NCBI RefSeq assembly: GCF_002161215.1
Contig: NZ_NFMB01000009.1
Span: 124,001 to 188,000 of the forward strand
Reading direction: 5' to 3'
Length of the DNA: 64,000 bases
Source: Flavonifractor sp. An10
Lineage (GTDB): Bacteria; Bacillota; Clostridia; Oscillospirales; Oscillospiraceae
Shown piece by piece: positions 33,726-41,721 of this stretch (its first letter is position 1; every line of letters starts with the position of its first letter). The notes beneath the pieces were generated by a model. It was not told the DNA's origin and did no database searches. It saw only the letters and a program-made list of their open reading frames with translations. The position numbers and the translations under genes are program-made.

Positions 33726-34626
33726 GGCGGAGGGGCGCAGCCCCCGGGCCAGGCTCCTGCGGGATCGGCGGGCGGTGTTCTGCCTGGCCGTCCTGGCGGC
33801 GGAGCTGCTGGCGGTGCTGCTGCTTCCCCCGCTGCTGGGGCTGGATCCCTATACCAGCGATCTGGCGGCGGGCTTCTGGGCGCCCCCCTCCGCCGTCCAT
33901 CCCCTGGGCACCGACGACGTGGGGCGGGATCTGCTGGCGCGGCTGGTGTGCGGCGGCCGGGTGTCCCTGGCGGTGGGGCTGTGCTCGGCGGCCCTCAGTG
34001 TCCTGGTGGGGGTGCCCCTGGGCCTGCTGGCGGGCTACCGCCGGGGGGCGTGGGAGTTCTGGCTCATGCGCCTGGCCGACGTGCTCCAGAGCTTTCCCAG
34101 CATTGTGCTGGTGCTCTGCCTGGTGACCCTGGCGGGGCCGTCGGCGGTCAACCTGGTGCTGGTGCTGGGCCTGCTGGGCTGGACGGACATCGCCCGGCTG
34201 GTGTACGGCAACACCCTCTCCGTCCGGGAGCAGGAGTACGTTCTGGCGGCCCGGGCCCTGGGGGGACGGACGGGGCGGATCCTCCGGCGCAATGTGCTGC
34301 CCAATGTGATCTCGCCGGTGTGGTGCGCCTTCCCTCTGCGGGCGGGCCGGGCTATCCTGTCCGAGTCCAGCCTCAGCTTTCTGGGCGTGGGCATCCGCAC
34401 CCCCCAGGCCTCCTGGGGCAGCCTGATCCAGTACGCCGTCAGCCTGCCCGTGCTGGCGGGCCGGCCCTGGGTGTGGGTGCCGCCGGCGGCGTGCATGCTG
34501 CTCACGGTGTTCTGCCTCCAGGGTGTGGGGGACGGCCTGCGGGACGCCCTGGATCCCCGCGGGCGGGCCGGACAGGATGGAAAGCGGCCATGCCGGGTAA
34601 AAAGTAACGGAATCCAAAAATATTAG
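33712..34626 (+). CDS. ABC transporter permease, DppC/OppC type
   Basis: 304 residues. N-terminal Arg-rich segment, then one helix, an outer loop with HPLGTDDVGRDLLARLVCGGRVSL typical of DppC, and the EAA loop EQEYVLAARALGGRTGRILRRNVLPN. LSFLGVGIRTPQASWG is the family C-terminal text. ATG at 33712 overlaps the preceding gene by 14 bases. Expected partners DppD and DppF (ATPases) do not follow, so the importer must use ATPases encoded elsewhere. Confidence 0.92.
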   Translation: MRRGRAEGRSPRARLLRDRRAVFCLAVLAAELLAVLLLPPLLGLDPYTSDLAAGFWAPPSAVHPLGTDDVGRDLLARLVCGGRVSLAVGLCSAALSVLVGVPLGLLAGYRRGAWEFWLMRLADVLQSFPSIVLVLCLVTLAGPSAVNLVLVLGLLGWTDIARLVYGNTLSVREQEYVLAARALGGRTGRILRRNVLPNVISPVWCAFPLRAGRAILSESSLSFLGVGIRTPQASWGSLIQYAVSLPVLAGRPWVWVPPAACMLLTVFCLQGVGDGLRDALDPRGRAGQDGKRPCRVKSNGIQKY

Positions 34627-34869
34627 CCCTATTTTTCGGGATTAAATTCTTTCTAATCTGAAACTTAACAATTTGTTCACAAAATACCGGAGCAAGTCTG
34701 TTAAAATAATAACAGACTTACTGAGGAAGGCGACCTTGGCCCAGGAAAGGACCAGAGGCCGCCTTTTTTTGAGGGGGGTGTGGGATATGGATGCGATACA
34801 GGCAGAAGAAGGATACAGGCAAGGAACGGGGCGGCTGAACAGCGCCTAAATGAAAAGAGAGGTGAATCC
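34627..34869 (+). promoter_or_regulatory. Long leader before the DUF1538 gene with inverted repeat and terminator-like hairpin
   Basis: 243-bp, noticeably AT-rich at first. A perfect inverted repeat AAGTCTGTTA-AAATAA-TAACAGACTT lies at 34694-34719. Then an imperfect hairpin (34727-34763, AAGGCG ... CGCCTT) is followed by TTTTTTT, a terminator or attenuator. About 100 more bases follow before the ATG. No clear pair of sigma-A hexamers with correct spacing was found. Confidence 0.5.
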
Positions 34870-36396
34870 ATGCGGAAAAAACTCAAGGAAAAGATTTCGG
34901 AATCCCTGACCTCGGTGCTCCCGGTCACGGTGATTGTGCTGATTCTCAGCTTTACATTGACCCCCATGCCCAACGGGACGATGCTCCTGTTTCTGCTGGG
35001 GGCGGCCATGCTGATTCTGGGCATGGGCTTTTTCTCCCTGGGAGCGGACATGGCCATGGTGCCCATCGGCGAGCAGATGGGCCGCAGGCTGGGCCCGGGC
35101 AGCAGGCTGCCCATGGTCATTGTTGTGTGCTTCCTCATCGGCGTGTTCGTCACCATCGCCGAGCCGGATCTCACCGTGCTGGCCAAGCAGGTGCCCGCCG
35201 TGCCCGATCTGGTCATTATTCTCACCGTGGCGGTGGGCGTGGGTGTGTTCCTGGTGGCCTCCATGCTGCGCACCCGGTTCAACATCCCCCTGGCGCCCAC
35301 CCTGCTGGTGCTCTATATCGGGGTGTTTCTCCTGTCCATCTTTGTGCCCAACGAGTTCCTGGCGGTGGCCTTTGACTCCGGCGGCGTGACCACCGGCCCC
35401 ATTACGGTGCCCTTCATCATGGCGCTGGGCACCGGCATCGCCAGCATCCAGGGCAGGGAGGAGGACAACTTCGGCATGGTGGCCATGTGCAGCGTGGGCC
35501 CCATCCTGGCGGTCATGGTGCTGGGCATCTGCTTCCAGTCCACGGACGTGGCCTACACCCCCTTCCACATCCCCACCGTCCTGGACTCCCAGGACGCGGG
35601 GCGGGAGTTCCTCAACGGCCTGCCCGCCTATATGGAGGAGGTGGCCCTGGGCCTGCTGCCCATTGTGGTGTTCTTCGCCCTGTTCCAGATGATCTCCATC
35701 CGCCTGAAAAAGCGGGCGGTGATCAAGATCATCGTGGGCATGGTCTATACCTACATCGGCCTGGTGCTGTTCCTCACCGGCGTCAACGTGGGCTTCATGC
35801 CCGCGGGCTATTTCCTGGGCGGTGCCCTGGGGTCGCTGCCTGTGTACTGGCTCCTGGTGCCCATCGGCATGGTGGTGGGCTACTTCATCGTGGCGGCGGA
35901 GCCGGCGGTTCACGTGCTCAACAAGCAGGTGGAGGAGGTCACCAGCGGCGCCATCCCCCAGAAGGCCATCGGCCTGGCCCTGTCCATCGGCGTGTCGGTC
36001 TCCATCGGCCTGGCCATGCTGCGGGTGTGCCTGGGCATCCCCATCTACTTCCTGCTGGTGCCGGGCTATGCCATCGCCCTGATCCTCATGTTTTTTGTCC
36101 CCAAGATCTTCACCGGCATCGCCTTTGACTCCGGCGGCGTGGCGTCCGGCCCCATGACGGCCACCTTCCTGCTGCCCCTGACCATGGGCGCCTGCGAGGC
36201 CCTGGGACGGGACGTGCTGACCGATGCCTTCGGCGTGGTGTCCATGGTGGCCATGACGCCGCTGATCACCATCCAGCTGCTGGGCCTGTTCTACCAGTGG
36301 AAGGTGCGCCGCACCCAGGAGGTCACCCCGGCCGAGGAGCGGGAGATCCAGCTGGTGGACGGCATCATCGACTATGACGAGGAGGTGGAGGCATGA
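34870..36396 (+). CDS. DUF1538 membrane protein
   Basis: 508 residues, polytopic. Two related halves: TVIVLILSFTLTPMPNGTMLLFLLGAAMLILGMGFF begins the first, and TYIGLVLFLTGVNVGFMPAGYFLG the second. Both halves end with a signature FDSGGVTTGPITVPFIMALG / FDSGGVASGPMTATFLLPLT. This duplication is typical of DUF1538 proteins, which look like transporters but whose substrate is unknown. ATG at 34870 with GAGAGGTG upstream. The stop overlaps the start of a P-II-like protein gene, suggesting that this protein is gated by it, as AmtB is by GlnK. Confidence 0.88.
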   Translation: MRKKLKEKISESLTSVLPVTVIVLILSFTLTPMPNGTMLLFLLGAAMLILGMGFFSLGADMAMVPIGEQMGRRLGPGSRLPMVIVVCFLIGVFVTIAEPDLTVLAKQVPAVPDLVIILTVAVGVGVFLVASMLRTRFNIPLAPTLLVLYIGVFLLSIFVPNEFLAVAFDSGGVTTGPITVPFIMALGTGIASIQGREEDNFGMVAMCSVGPILAVMVLGICFQSTDVAYTPFHIPTVLDSQDAGREFLNGLPAYMEEVALGLLPIVVFFALFQMISIRLKKRAVIKIIVGMVYTYIGLVLFLTGVNVGFMPAGYFLGGALGSLPVYWLLVPIGMVVGYFIVAAEPAVHVLNKQVEEVTSGAIPQKAIGLALSIGVSVSIGLAMLRVCLGIPIYFLLVPGYAIALILMFFVPKIFTGIAFDSGGVASGPMTATFLLPLTMGACEALGRDVLTDAFGVVSMVAMTPLITIQLLGLFYQWKVRRTQEVTPAEEREIQLVDGIIDYDEEVEA

Positions 36397-37115
36397 CAGA
36401 TGGAAACAGGCTGCCCCGGCTCAAGCTGATGGTCACCATCATCGACCGGGACAAGGGCGCCCTGGCGGTGAGTCTGTTCCGCGCCCACCATCTGCACTTC
36501 GACTATCTCTGCATGGGGCTGGGCACAGCCAGCTCCCGGATTCTGGACTATTTCGGACTGTCCGAGACGGAGAAGGACGTGGTGTTCACCCTGGTGCCGG
36601 AGCCCTGCGTGGGGAAGATCCTCCGCCTGACGGCGGAAAAATTCCAGATCCACCGGCCCGGGCAGGGGATCCTGTTCACGGTGCCCCTGTCGGCGGTGAG
36701 CGCCCAGGTGCCCCAGGTGCTGTGCAAAAAAGAATATCTGGCCGAAGACGGCGCGGAGGAGGCGGAGAACATGGAGCATACCAAGCAGTACACCCTGGTT
36801 CTGGCGGTGGTCAACCACGGCAGCGTGGACGCCGTCATGGACGCGGCCCGGAGCGAGGGAGCCCGGGGCGGCACCGTTCTCTACGCCCGCCGTGTGGGCA
36901 TGGAGGACATGGAGAACGTGCTGGGCTTTACCTTCCAGCCGGAGAAGGAGGTGGTGGCCATCCTGGCGCCCAAGACGCAGAAAAAGGCGCTGATGGAGGC
37001 CATCAACCGCTCCGCGGGCCTGACCACCGAGGCCAGGGGCATCCTCTTTGCCCTCCCCGTGGACGATCTCATCGGGCTCCAGCCCCCCATTGACAACGGG
37101 GCGGGACAGGAGTAG
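36393..37115 (+). CDS. Tandem P-II-like signalling protein
   Basis: 240 residues with two P-II-like (ferredoxin-fold) units: residues about 8-115 (LKLMVTIIDRDKGALAVSLFRAHHLHFDYLCMG) and about 130-235 (YTLVLAVVNHGSVDAVMDAARSEGARGGTVLYARR). The text GARGGTVLYARR matches the T-loop start of P-II proteins. The start ATG overlaps the DUF1538 stop in ATGA, so expression is coupled. Inferred role: regulator of the neighbouring membrane protein. Classical uridylylation Tyr in the T-loop is not evident. Confidence 0.85.
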   Translation: MTDGNRLPRLKLMVTIIDRDKGALAVSLFRAHHLHFDYLCMGLGTASSRILDYFGLSETEKDVVFTLVPEPCVGKILRLTAEKFQIHRPGQGILFTVPLSAVSAQVPQVLCKKEYLAEDGAEEAENMEHTKQYTLVLAVVNHGSVDAVMDAARSEGARGGTVLYARRVGMEDMENVLGFTFQPEKEVVAILAPKTQKKALMEAINRSAGLTTEARGILFALPVDDLIGLQPPIDNGAGQE

Positions 37116-37223
37116 GATGTTGTCAGAGGGGCGGGCCCCGTACAGGCGGCCCGCCCGCAGAAGAGAAGCAGGGCCCCCGGCTGCGGCTGGGGAGGCCCTG
37201 CCGGGAGAGGGGGAGGGCCCGTC

Positions 37224-37769
37224 ATGACAAAGATCATTGAACTGAAGGAGCGGCGGCAGTTCCGCATTCTGCTCAACCCGGTGCGGCAGGATATTCTCCA
37301 TCTGCTCCGACGGGCGGCACGGCCCATGACGGCCAGCGCCGTGGCGGAGCGGATGCTCCTCTCACCCAGCGCGGCCCAGGCCCATCTGCAGCGGCTGGTG
37401 GAGCTGGGCGCGGTGGAGCAGGTGGCGGTCAGCGGCCGCCCCGCGGCCCTCTACCGGATTGCCGACGCGGAGATCTGCCTGGATCTGGGCCGCAAAGACG
37501 GCTTCCAGGGCGAGCGGGAGGCTCTGGCCGCCCAGATGATGGACGGCACCTTCCGGGGCATCCTCCACGCGGCCTACAGCCACGGGGAGAAGGAGCTGGA
37601 GGACTGCCGCCAGTTCCAGTTCGGCGCCCTCCACCTGAAGCCGGAGGAGCGGGCTGAGCTTCAGAAGATTGTAGAGGACTATCTCCGGGCCCACGGAGCC
37701 CCCCAGGCGGAGGCGGAGCACTGGGAGTATGTCCTGATGGCCTACCGGGCCGATGACGTGAAGCCCTGA
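37224..37769 (+). CDS. Winged-helix (ArsR-like) transcriptional regulator
   Basis: 181 residues. N-terminal HTH of ArsR type: FRILLNPVRQDILHLLRRAARPMTASAVAERMLLSPSAAQAHLQRLVELGAVEQV, followed by a wing RPAALYRIADAE and an all-alpha C-terminal half with no metal-binding cysteines. ATG at 37224 with GGGAGGG upstream. It lies 108 bases after the P-II-like gene, same strand, and could regulate that pair; no operator is recognisable. Strong terminator follows. Confidence 0.8.
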   Translation: MTKIIELKERRQFRILLNPVRQDILHLLRRAARPMTASAVAERMLLSPSAAQAHLQRLVELGAVEQVAVSGRPAALYRIADAEICLDLGRKDGFQGEREALAAQMMDGTFRGILHAAYSHGEKELEDCRQFQFGALHLKPEERAELQKIVEDYLRAHGAPQAEAEHWEYVLMAYRADDVKP

Positions 37770-37803
37770 GCACCCTGCCGGCCGCCCTCTATACAGTATG
37801 AAA

Positions 37804-37847
37804 ATTCCCCCGCCGGGGCCCGCGCAACGCGGCCCCGGCGGGGGAAT
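37804..37847. terminator. Bidirectional terminator
   Basis: Perfect 17-bp stem ATTCCCCCGCCGGGGCC / GGCCCCGGCGGGGGAAT with a 10-base loop, followed by CTGTTTT (plus) and TTTTCATAC (minus). It serves both convergent genes. Confidence 0.9.
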
Positions 37848-37875
37848 CTGTTTTCAGGCGGGCATGGGAACCGGC

Positions 37876-39171
37876 TCAGCCCTCGTCCTTCTCCATCATG
37901 ATGTCCAGGATGGTGCGGTCGGTGGCCACCATGCCGGGGTTGCTCACCCGGCCCATGTTGCGGATGGCCTGCTCGGGGGTGGAGGCGCAGATGCCGTCGC
38001 TGGCGCTGACCACCACGCCGCCCATGGCCAGGTAGGCGCTCATCACCGCGGCGGAGGAGGCGGTGGCCAGCTTGAGGGCGCAGCCGATCTTGCCGCCGTC
38101 GCAGATCATGCCGGTCAGGTTGCCGCTCATGTTGATGATGGCGGCCCCCATCTGGGCGTCGTCGCCACCCAGCAGCCACACCATGGCGGCGGAGGCGGCG
38201 GCCGCCGCGGACACGCCGCAGCCGCAGGTGGCGCTGAGCTTGCCGGTGAAGATCTTGATGTACACGTTGAGCAGGTGGGAGAAGGCCAGGGCCTTCTCGG
38301 TGGCCTCCTTGCTGGCCCCCACGTGCTTGGCCATCTCCACCACGGGGATGATGGCGGTGATGCCGTGGTTGCCGCTGCCGGCGCTGCTCATGACCGCGTA
38401 GGGACAGCCGGACATACGGCCCTCGGCGCTGGAGGCCACCCGAACCATGATGTTGCTCATCAGACTGGAGCCCATCACGTCGGTGGTCAGCTGGTTCTTG
38501 AGGGTGTCGGCGATGCCGATGCCCAGGCGGTTCTCCAGGCCGTAGTCGGAGAGGTTCTCGTTCATCTCGGCGCCGTCCATCATGAAGGAGAGCTCCTCCT
38601 CGGTGGCGGAGTCCACCAGCTCCCGGATCTGGGCCACGGTCATGTCCTTGAGCTTCTCGTGGAGGGCGTCCTCGCCGTCCACGGTGTACTCCTTCTCAAA
38701 GAGCACCTGGTTGTTGGCGCTGGTGTAGACGATGTTGGCGTGGGTGTTGCGGATGGTGCTGATGCCGATGCCCCGGGTGGTGATGATCTCGGCGTGGGCG
38801 TAGAGCTGGGTCTCCTCCTCGGCGATGGTGACGCTGACCTGCTTCTCCTCCACCAGGCGGGTGGCCTCCTTGCTGACGATGCTGTTGATCTCCTCCAGCA
38901 GCTGCAGGCCCTTCTCCGGGTTGCCCAGGCAGGCGCCCAGGGCGGCGGCGTACTTCAGGCCCACCCGGTTGAAGCCGGGGATGCCCACGCTCATGCCGTT
39001 CTTATAGATGCCGGGGTTGACCTCCATCTTGATGGACACCACCTGGCCGCCGATGGCGTGGTAGGCGTCGGCGGCGCACAGGGCCACGCACACGGGCTCG
39101 GTGCAGCCCAGGGCGGGGACAACCTCCTGGCGCAGCAGGGTGAGCATTTCTTCCTTGGTCAGTTGCTTCAT
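37876..39171 (-). CDS. CyuA-type L-cysteine desulfidase / UPF0597 family protein
   Basis: 431 residues. Family of [4Fe-4S] beta-eliminating enzymes related to L-serine dehydratase alpha chains; members degrade cysteine to pyruvate, sulfide and ammonia. Cluster-type cysteines occur in [12 protein letters not shown] near the N-terminus, [15 protein letters not shown] and [14 protein letters not shown]. The GSGNHGITA motif is conserved. ATG at 39171 with AAAGGAG upstream. It is driven by a near-consensus sigma-54 promoter 60 bases upstream, opposite to the activator gene. Together with the PatB lyase and symporter beyond the activator, this points to cysteine/thiol use. Confidence 0.85.
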   Translation of the reverse strand: MKQLTKEEMLTLLRQEVVPALGCTEPVCVALCAADAYHAIGGQVVSIKMEVNPGIYKNGMSVGIPGFNRVGLKYAAALGACLGNPEKGLQLLEEINSIVSKEATRLVEEKQVSVTIAEEETQLYAHAEIITTRGIGISTIRNTHANIVYTSANNQVLFEKEYTVDGEDALHEKLKDMTVAQIRELVDSATEEELSFMMDGAEMNENLSDYGLENRLGIGIADTLKNQLTTDVMGSSLMSNIMVRVASSAEGRMSGCPYAVMSSAGSGNHGITAIIPVVEMAKHVGASKEATEKALAFSHLLNVYIKIFTGKLSATCGCGVSAAAAASAAMVWLLGGDDAQMGAAIINMSGNLTGMICDGGKIGCALKLATASSAAVMSAYLAMGGVVVSASDGICASTPEQAIRNMGRVSNPGMVATDRTILDIMMEKDEG

Positions 39172-39231
39172 TGCGATTCTCTCCTTTTCAGTCGCCCCGG
39201 CCGGGCGGCTTTGTTTTCTGCATTGACAGAT

Positions 39232-39249
39232 ATGCAACCGGCGTGCCAA
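39232..39249 (-). promoter_or_regulatory. Sigma-54 (-24/-12) promoter of the CyuA-type gene
   Basis: Minus strand TTGGCACGCCGGTTGCAT, matching the RpoN consensus TGGCACG-N4-TTGCW at every defined position. The 12-base GG-to-GC spacing is correct. The predicted start near 39222 leaves a 50-base leader. Confidence 0.85.
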
Positions 39250-39302
39250 CTCATTGCGGCGGGAAAAAGAGGGGAAAAACGGGGAAAATCGGCCCCTGGG
39301 AC

Positions 39303-39331
39303 TTGACAAAGGGGCGGGCAGCGGCCAAAAT
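39303..39331 (+). promoter_or_regulatory. Sigma-A promoter of the sigma-54 activator gene
   Basis: TTGACA, 17 bases, CAAAAT. The -10 is weak. The activator-binding repeat array begins directly after it, over the expected transcription start, allowing self-repression. Confidence 0.5.
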
Positions 39332-39336
39332 AGGTG

Positions 39337-39370
39337 TTAAATCGGTTAAACTGGTCAAAGAAATTGGCCA
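39337..39370 (+). promoter_or_regulatory. Array 1 of 9-bp repeats, probable upstream activating sequence
   Basis: TTAAATCGG, TTAAACTGG, TCAAAGAAA then TTGGCC: 9-bp repeats of the type GGTTAAATY ending with a GGTCAAA unit. It lies about 88 bp upstream of the leftward sigma-54 promoter. Array 2 at 41464-41505 repeats the pattern in inverted orientation. Confidence 0.75.
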
Positions 39371-39388
39371 GATAAGGAGGGCCTTCCC

Positions 39389-41464
39389 TTGAAAAAGAAT
39401 GTGGCGGTCATCTCCCTGGACGCCTATGCCGGGCAGTTCTATGCCCAGCAGGTGCAGGAGCTCTTCGGCGACCGGATTGCCGTGTGCTCCTACAGTGTGC
39501 GGGACGGCTCGGTGGAGCACATGCCCCGCAAGTACGATCTCTATATGGTCACCACCGACGCCTTCGACTCCCTGGGAGACATGCACCGCTATGTGCCCAT
39601 CGACGGGGAGATGATGGAGATTCACGTCACCCTTCGCTGGGACGTGGTGCACAGGCTCCAGGCCCTGCCCGCCGGCAAAAAGGTTCTGTTCGTCAACCTG
39701 AGCGATAAGATGTGCCGGGAGGCGGTGACCCGCCTCAACCAGCTGGGGGTGAACCAGCTGGACTTCGATCTCTACCATCCCGGCGCGCCGGAGCCGGATA
39801 TGAGCCAGTATGACTTTGTGATCACCCCCCAGGAGACCCGCTATGTCCCCGCCGGGGCCAGGGAGATCATCGACATCGGCCAGCGGGTGTGCGACAGCTC
39901 CACCATGATCGAGGCGGCCCTCCGCCTGGGCTTCGAGGAGCTGCTGGAGACCCCGGAGTTTGAGCAGTACCAGCGGGATGTGGCCGCCAATACCTACAGC
40001 TTCGACCGGGTGTTTGCCCGGGGCCTGCGGCTGGAGAGCCAGTTTGAGATCCTCATGGAGATCCTGGACGAGGGCATCGTGGGGGTCAACGAGCGGGGAG
40101 AGGTGTTTGCCAGCAACCACAAGCTGGAGGAGATCACCGGCATCCCCGGTGCCCGGGCGCTCCAGCGCCCGGCGGCGGAGGTGTACCCCTTCGTCCCCTT
40201 TGCCAGATGCCTGGCCGAGCGGGCCCCCCAGCCCGCCCAGGTGGTGAGCGCCAACGGCGTCAACATGAACGTGGCGGTGGCGCCGGTGCTCCGGGGGGGC
40301 GCCTGCATCGGTGCCTTCGCCACGGTGCAGCGGTTCAGCGACGCGGAGAACCGGCAGAACGAGCTGCGCAGCCAGCTGCTCCACAAGGGCTACCGGGCCA
40401 AGTACACCTTTGACGACGTGGTGGGCCAGTCACCGGCCATCCGGCGGTGCATCACCATATTAAAGAAGATGTCCCTCACCCAGCTCCCCGTCCTCCTCAT
40501 CGGGGAGACGGGCACCGGCAAGGAGCTCTTTGCCCACGCGGTTCACAACGCCTCTCCCCGGGCAGACGGGCCCTTTGTAGCCATCAACTGCGCCGCCATG
40601 CCGGAAAACCTGCTGGAGAGCGAACTGTTCGGCTACGAGGAGGGAGCCTTCACCGGCGCCCGGAAGGGGGGCAAGCCCGGCCTGTTCGAGTTCGCCCACA
40701 AGGGCACCCTGTTTCTGGACGAGGTGGAGGGCATGAGCACCGCCCTCCAGTGCAAGCTGCTGCGGGTGCTCCAGGAGCGGGAGATCATGCGGGTGGGGGG
40801 CAACCGCATCGTCTCGGTGGACGTGCGCATCGTGGCAGCCACCAACGAAAACCTGGACAAGATGGTGGAGGAGGGCACCTTCCGGCGGGATCTCTACTAC
40901 CGTCTCAACACCCTGCCCGTGCTGATCCCGCCCCTGCGGGAGCGGGAGGGGGATCTGCTGCTGCTCATCGACCACTTCCGAAAGGGCATCGGCGCCTCCT
41001 TCACCCTGTCGCCCGAGCTGGAGCGGCTGCTGCTCACCCACCAGTGGCGGGGGAATATCCGGGAGCTGCGCAACGTGGTGGAGTATTTCAGCTATACCGG
41101 CAGCCCCGTGGTGGGGCCGGAGGAGCTGCCGCCCACCTTTCACTATCTGCCCGCCGGCCTGCCGGAGGCCGGCGGGGCCGGGGCGCAGCCCCCGCGGCTG
41201 GCGGACTGCCCCCAGGAGGACGAGCGGTTTGTGCTCTCCCGGCTCTACCAGGCCGACCGGGAGGGGCGCAGCCTGGGCCGGGACGCCATCCTGGCCGATG
41301 CCAAGGCGGCGGGGCTGCCCTGCTCCCAGCAGGAGGTGCGGCGCATCCTCTCCGCCCTGGATCAGGCGGGCCTGGCCCGGGTGAGCCGGGGGAGAGGGGG
41401 CACACGGCTCACCCCAGCCGGCCGGGCCCTGTGCCGCCGGCTGGAAACGGAGGAGAAGCTCTGA
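39389..41464 (+). CDS. Sigma-54-dependent transcriptional activator with C-terminal winged helix
   Basis: 691 residues. An N-terminal sensory region (1-200) starts KKNVAVISLDAYAGQFYAQQ and resembles a PrpR-N-like or receiver-like alpha/beta domain. A PAS domain follows (about 210-315; ILDEGIVGVNERGEVFASN), then an AAA+ domain: Walker A GETGTGKE near residue 371, GAFTGA near 419 for sigma-54 contact, Walker B GTLFLDEVE near 440. Instead of a Fis-type HTH, the C-terminus (about 610-691) looks like a winged helix (VRRILSALDQAGLARVSRGRGGTRLT). TTG start at 39389 with AAGGAGGG upstream. It is flanked by two copies of its probable binding array. Confidence 0.92.
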   Translation: MKKNVAVISLDAYAGQFYAQQVQELFGDRIAVCSYSVRDGSVEHMPRKYDLYMVTTDAFDSLGDMHRYVPIDGEMMEIHVTLRWDVVHRLQALPAGKKVLFVNLSDKMCREAVTRLNQLGVNQLDFDLYHPGAPEPDMSQYDFVITPQETRYVPAGAREIIDIGQRVCDSSTMIEAALRLGFEELLETPEFEQYQRDVAANTYSFDRVFARGLRLESQFEILMEILDEGIVGVNERGEVFASNHKLEEITGIPGARALQRPAAEVYPFVPFARCLAERAPQPAQVVSANGVNMNVAVAPVLRGGACIGAFATVQRFSDAENRQNELRSQLLHKGYRAKYTFDDVVGQSPAIRRCITILKKMSLTQLPVLLIGETGTGKELFAHAVHNASPRADGPFVAINCAAMPENLLESELFGYEEGAFTGARKGGKPGLFEFAHKGTLFLDEVEGMSTALQCKLLRVLQEREIMRVGGNRIVSVDVRIVAATNENLDKMVEEGTFRRDLYYRLNTLPVLIPPLREREGDLLLLIDHFRKGIGASFTLSPELERLLLTHQWRGNIRELRNVVEYFSYTGSPVVGPEELPPTFHYLPAGLPEAGGAGAQPPRLADCPQEDERFVLSRLYQADREGRSLGRDAILADAKAAGLPCSQQEVRRILSALDQAGLARVSRGRGGTRLTPAGRALCRRLETEEKL

Positions 41465-41505
41465 ATTGGTTTGACCAATTTAACCTTTTTAACCGATTTA
41501 ACCTG
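41464..41505 (-). promoter_or_regulatory. Array 2 of 9-bp repeats, probable upstream activating sequence
   Basis: On the minus strand: AGGTTAAAT, CGGTTAAAA, AGGTTAAAT, TGGTCAAAC, CAATT. Same motif order as array 1 with one extra 9-bp unit. It lies about 132 bp upstream of the rightward sigma-54 promoter, directly after the activator stop codon. Confidence 0.75.
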
Positions 41506-41526
41506 TTTCCCCGGCTTGCGTCAGGG

Positions 41527-41566
41527 GCGCCGCCGGACACTGGTAAGAGTGTCCGGCGGCGCTTTT
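41527..41566 (+). terminator. Terminator of the activator gene
   Basis: 15-bp perfect stem GCGCCGCCGGACACT / AGTGTCCGGCGGCGC, loop GGTAAG, followed by TTTTATC. It lies between array 2 and the patB promoter. Confidence 0.88.
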
Positions 41567-41636
41567 ATCTGTTTTATACAAAGGCAGAGAATAGAAATTG
41601 TATAAATCGGATAATGTTGCGGAAGCTGGCATAGTT

Positions 41637-41652
41637 CGGCACGCCGTTTGCT
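41637..41652 (+). promoter_or_regulatory. Sigma-54 (-24/-12) promoter of the PatB-symporter operon
   Basis: CGGCACGCCGTTTGCT against TGGCACG-N4-TTGCW: one mismatch, correct 12-base GG-to-GC spacing. Predicted start near 41663, 59 bases before the ATG. Confidence 0.8.
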
Positions 41653-41721
41653 CAAAACAGGGGCAAGCGTACAGCCTGAAATAAAAACCCAATCCAGAGA
41701 AGGAAAGGCAGGTAAGCAGCG

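Noticed and set aside
39331-39370. Replication-type iterons or a CRISPR fragment
   Set aside because: 9-bp units are too short for CRISPR, no rep gene is present, and the position relative to sigma-54 promoters explains them better.
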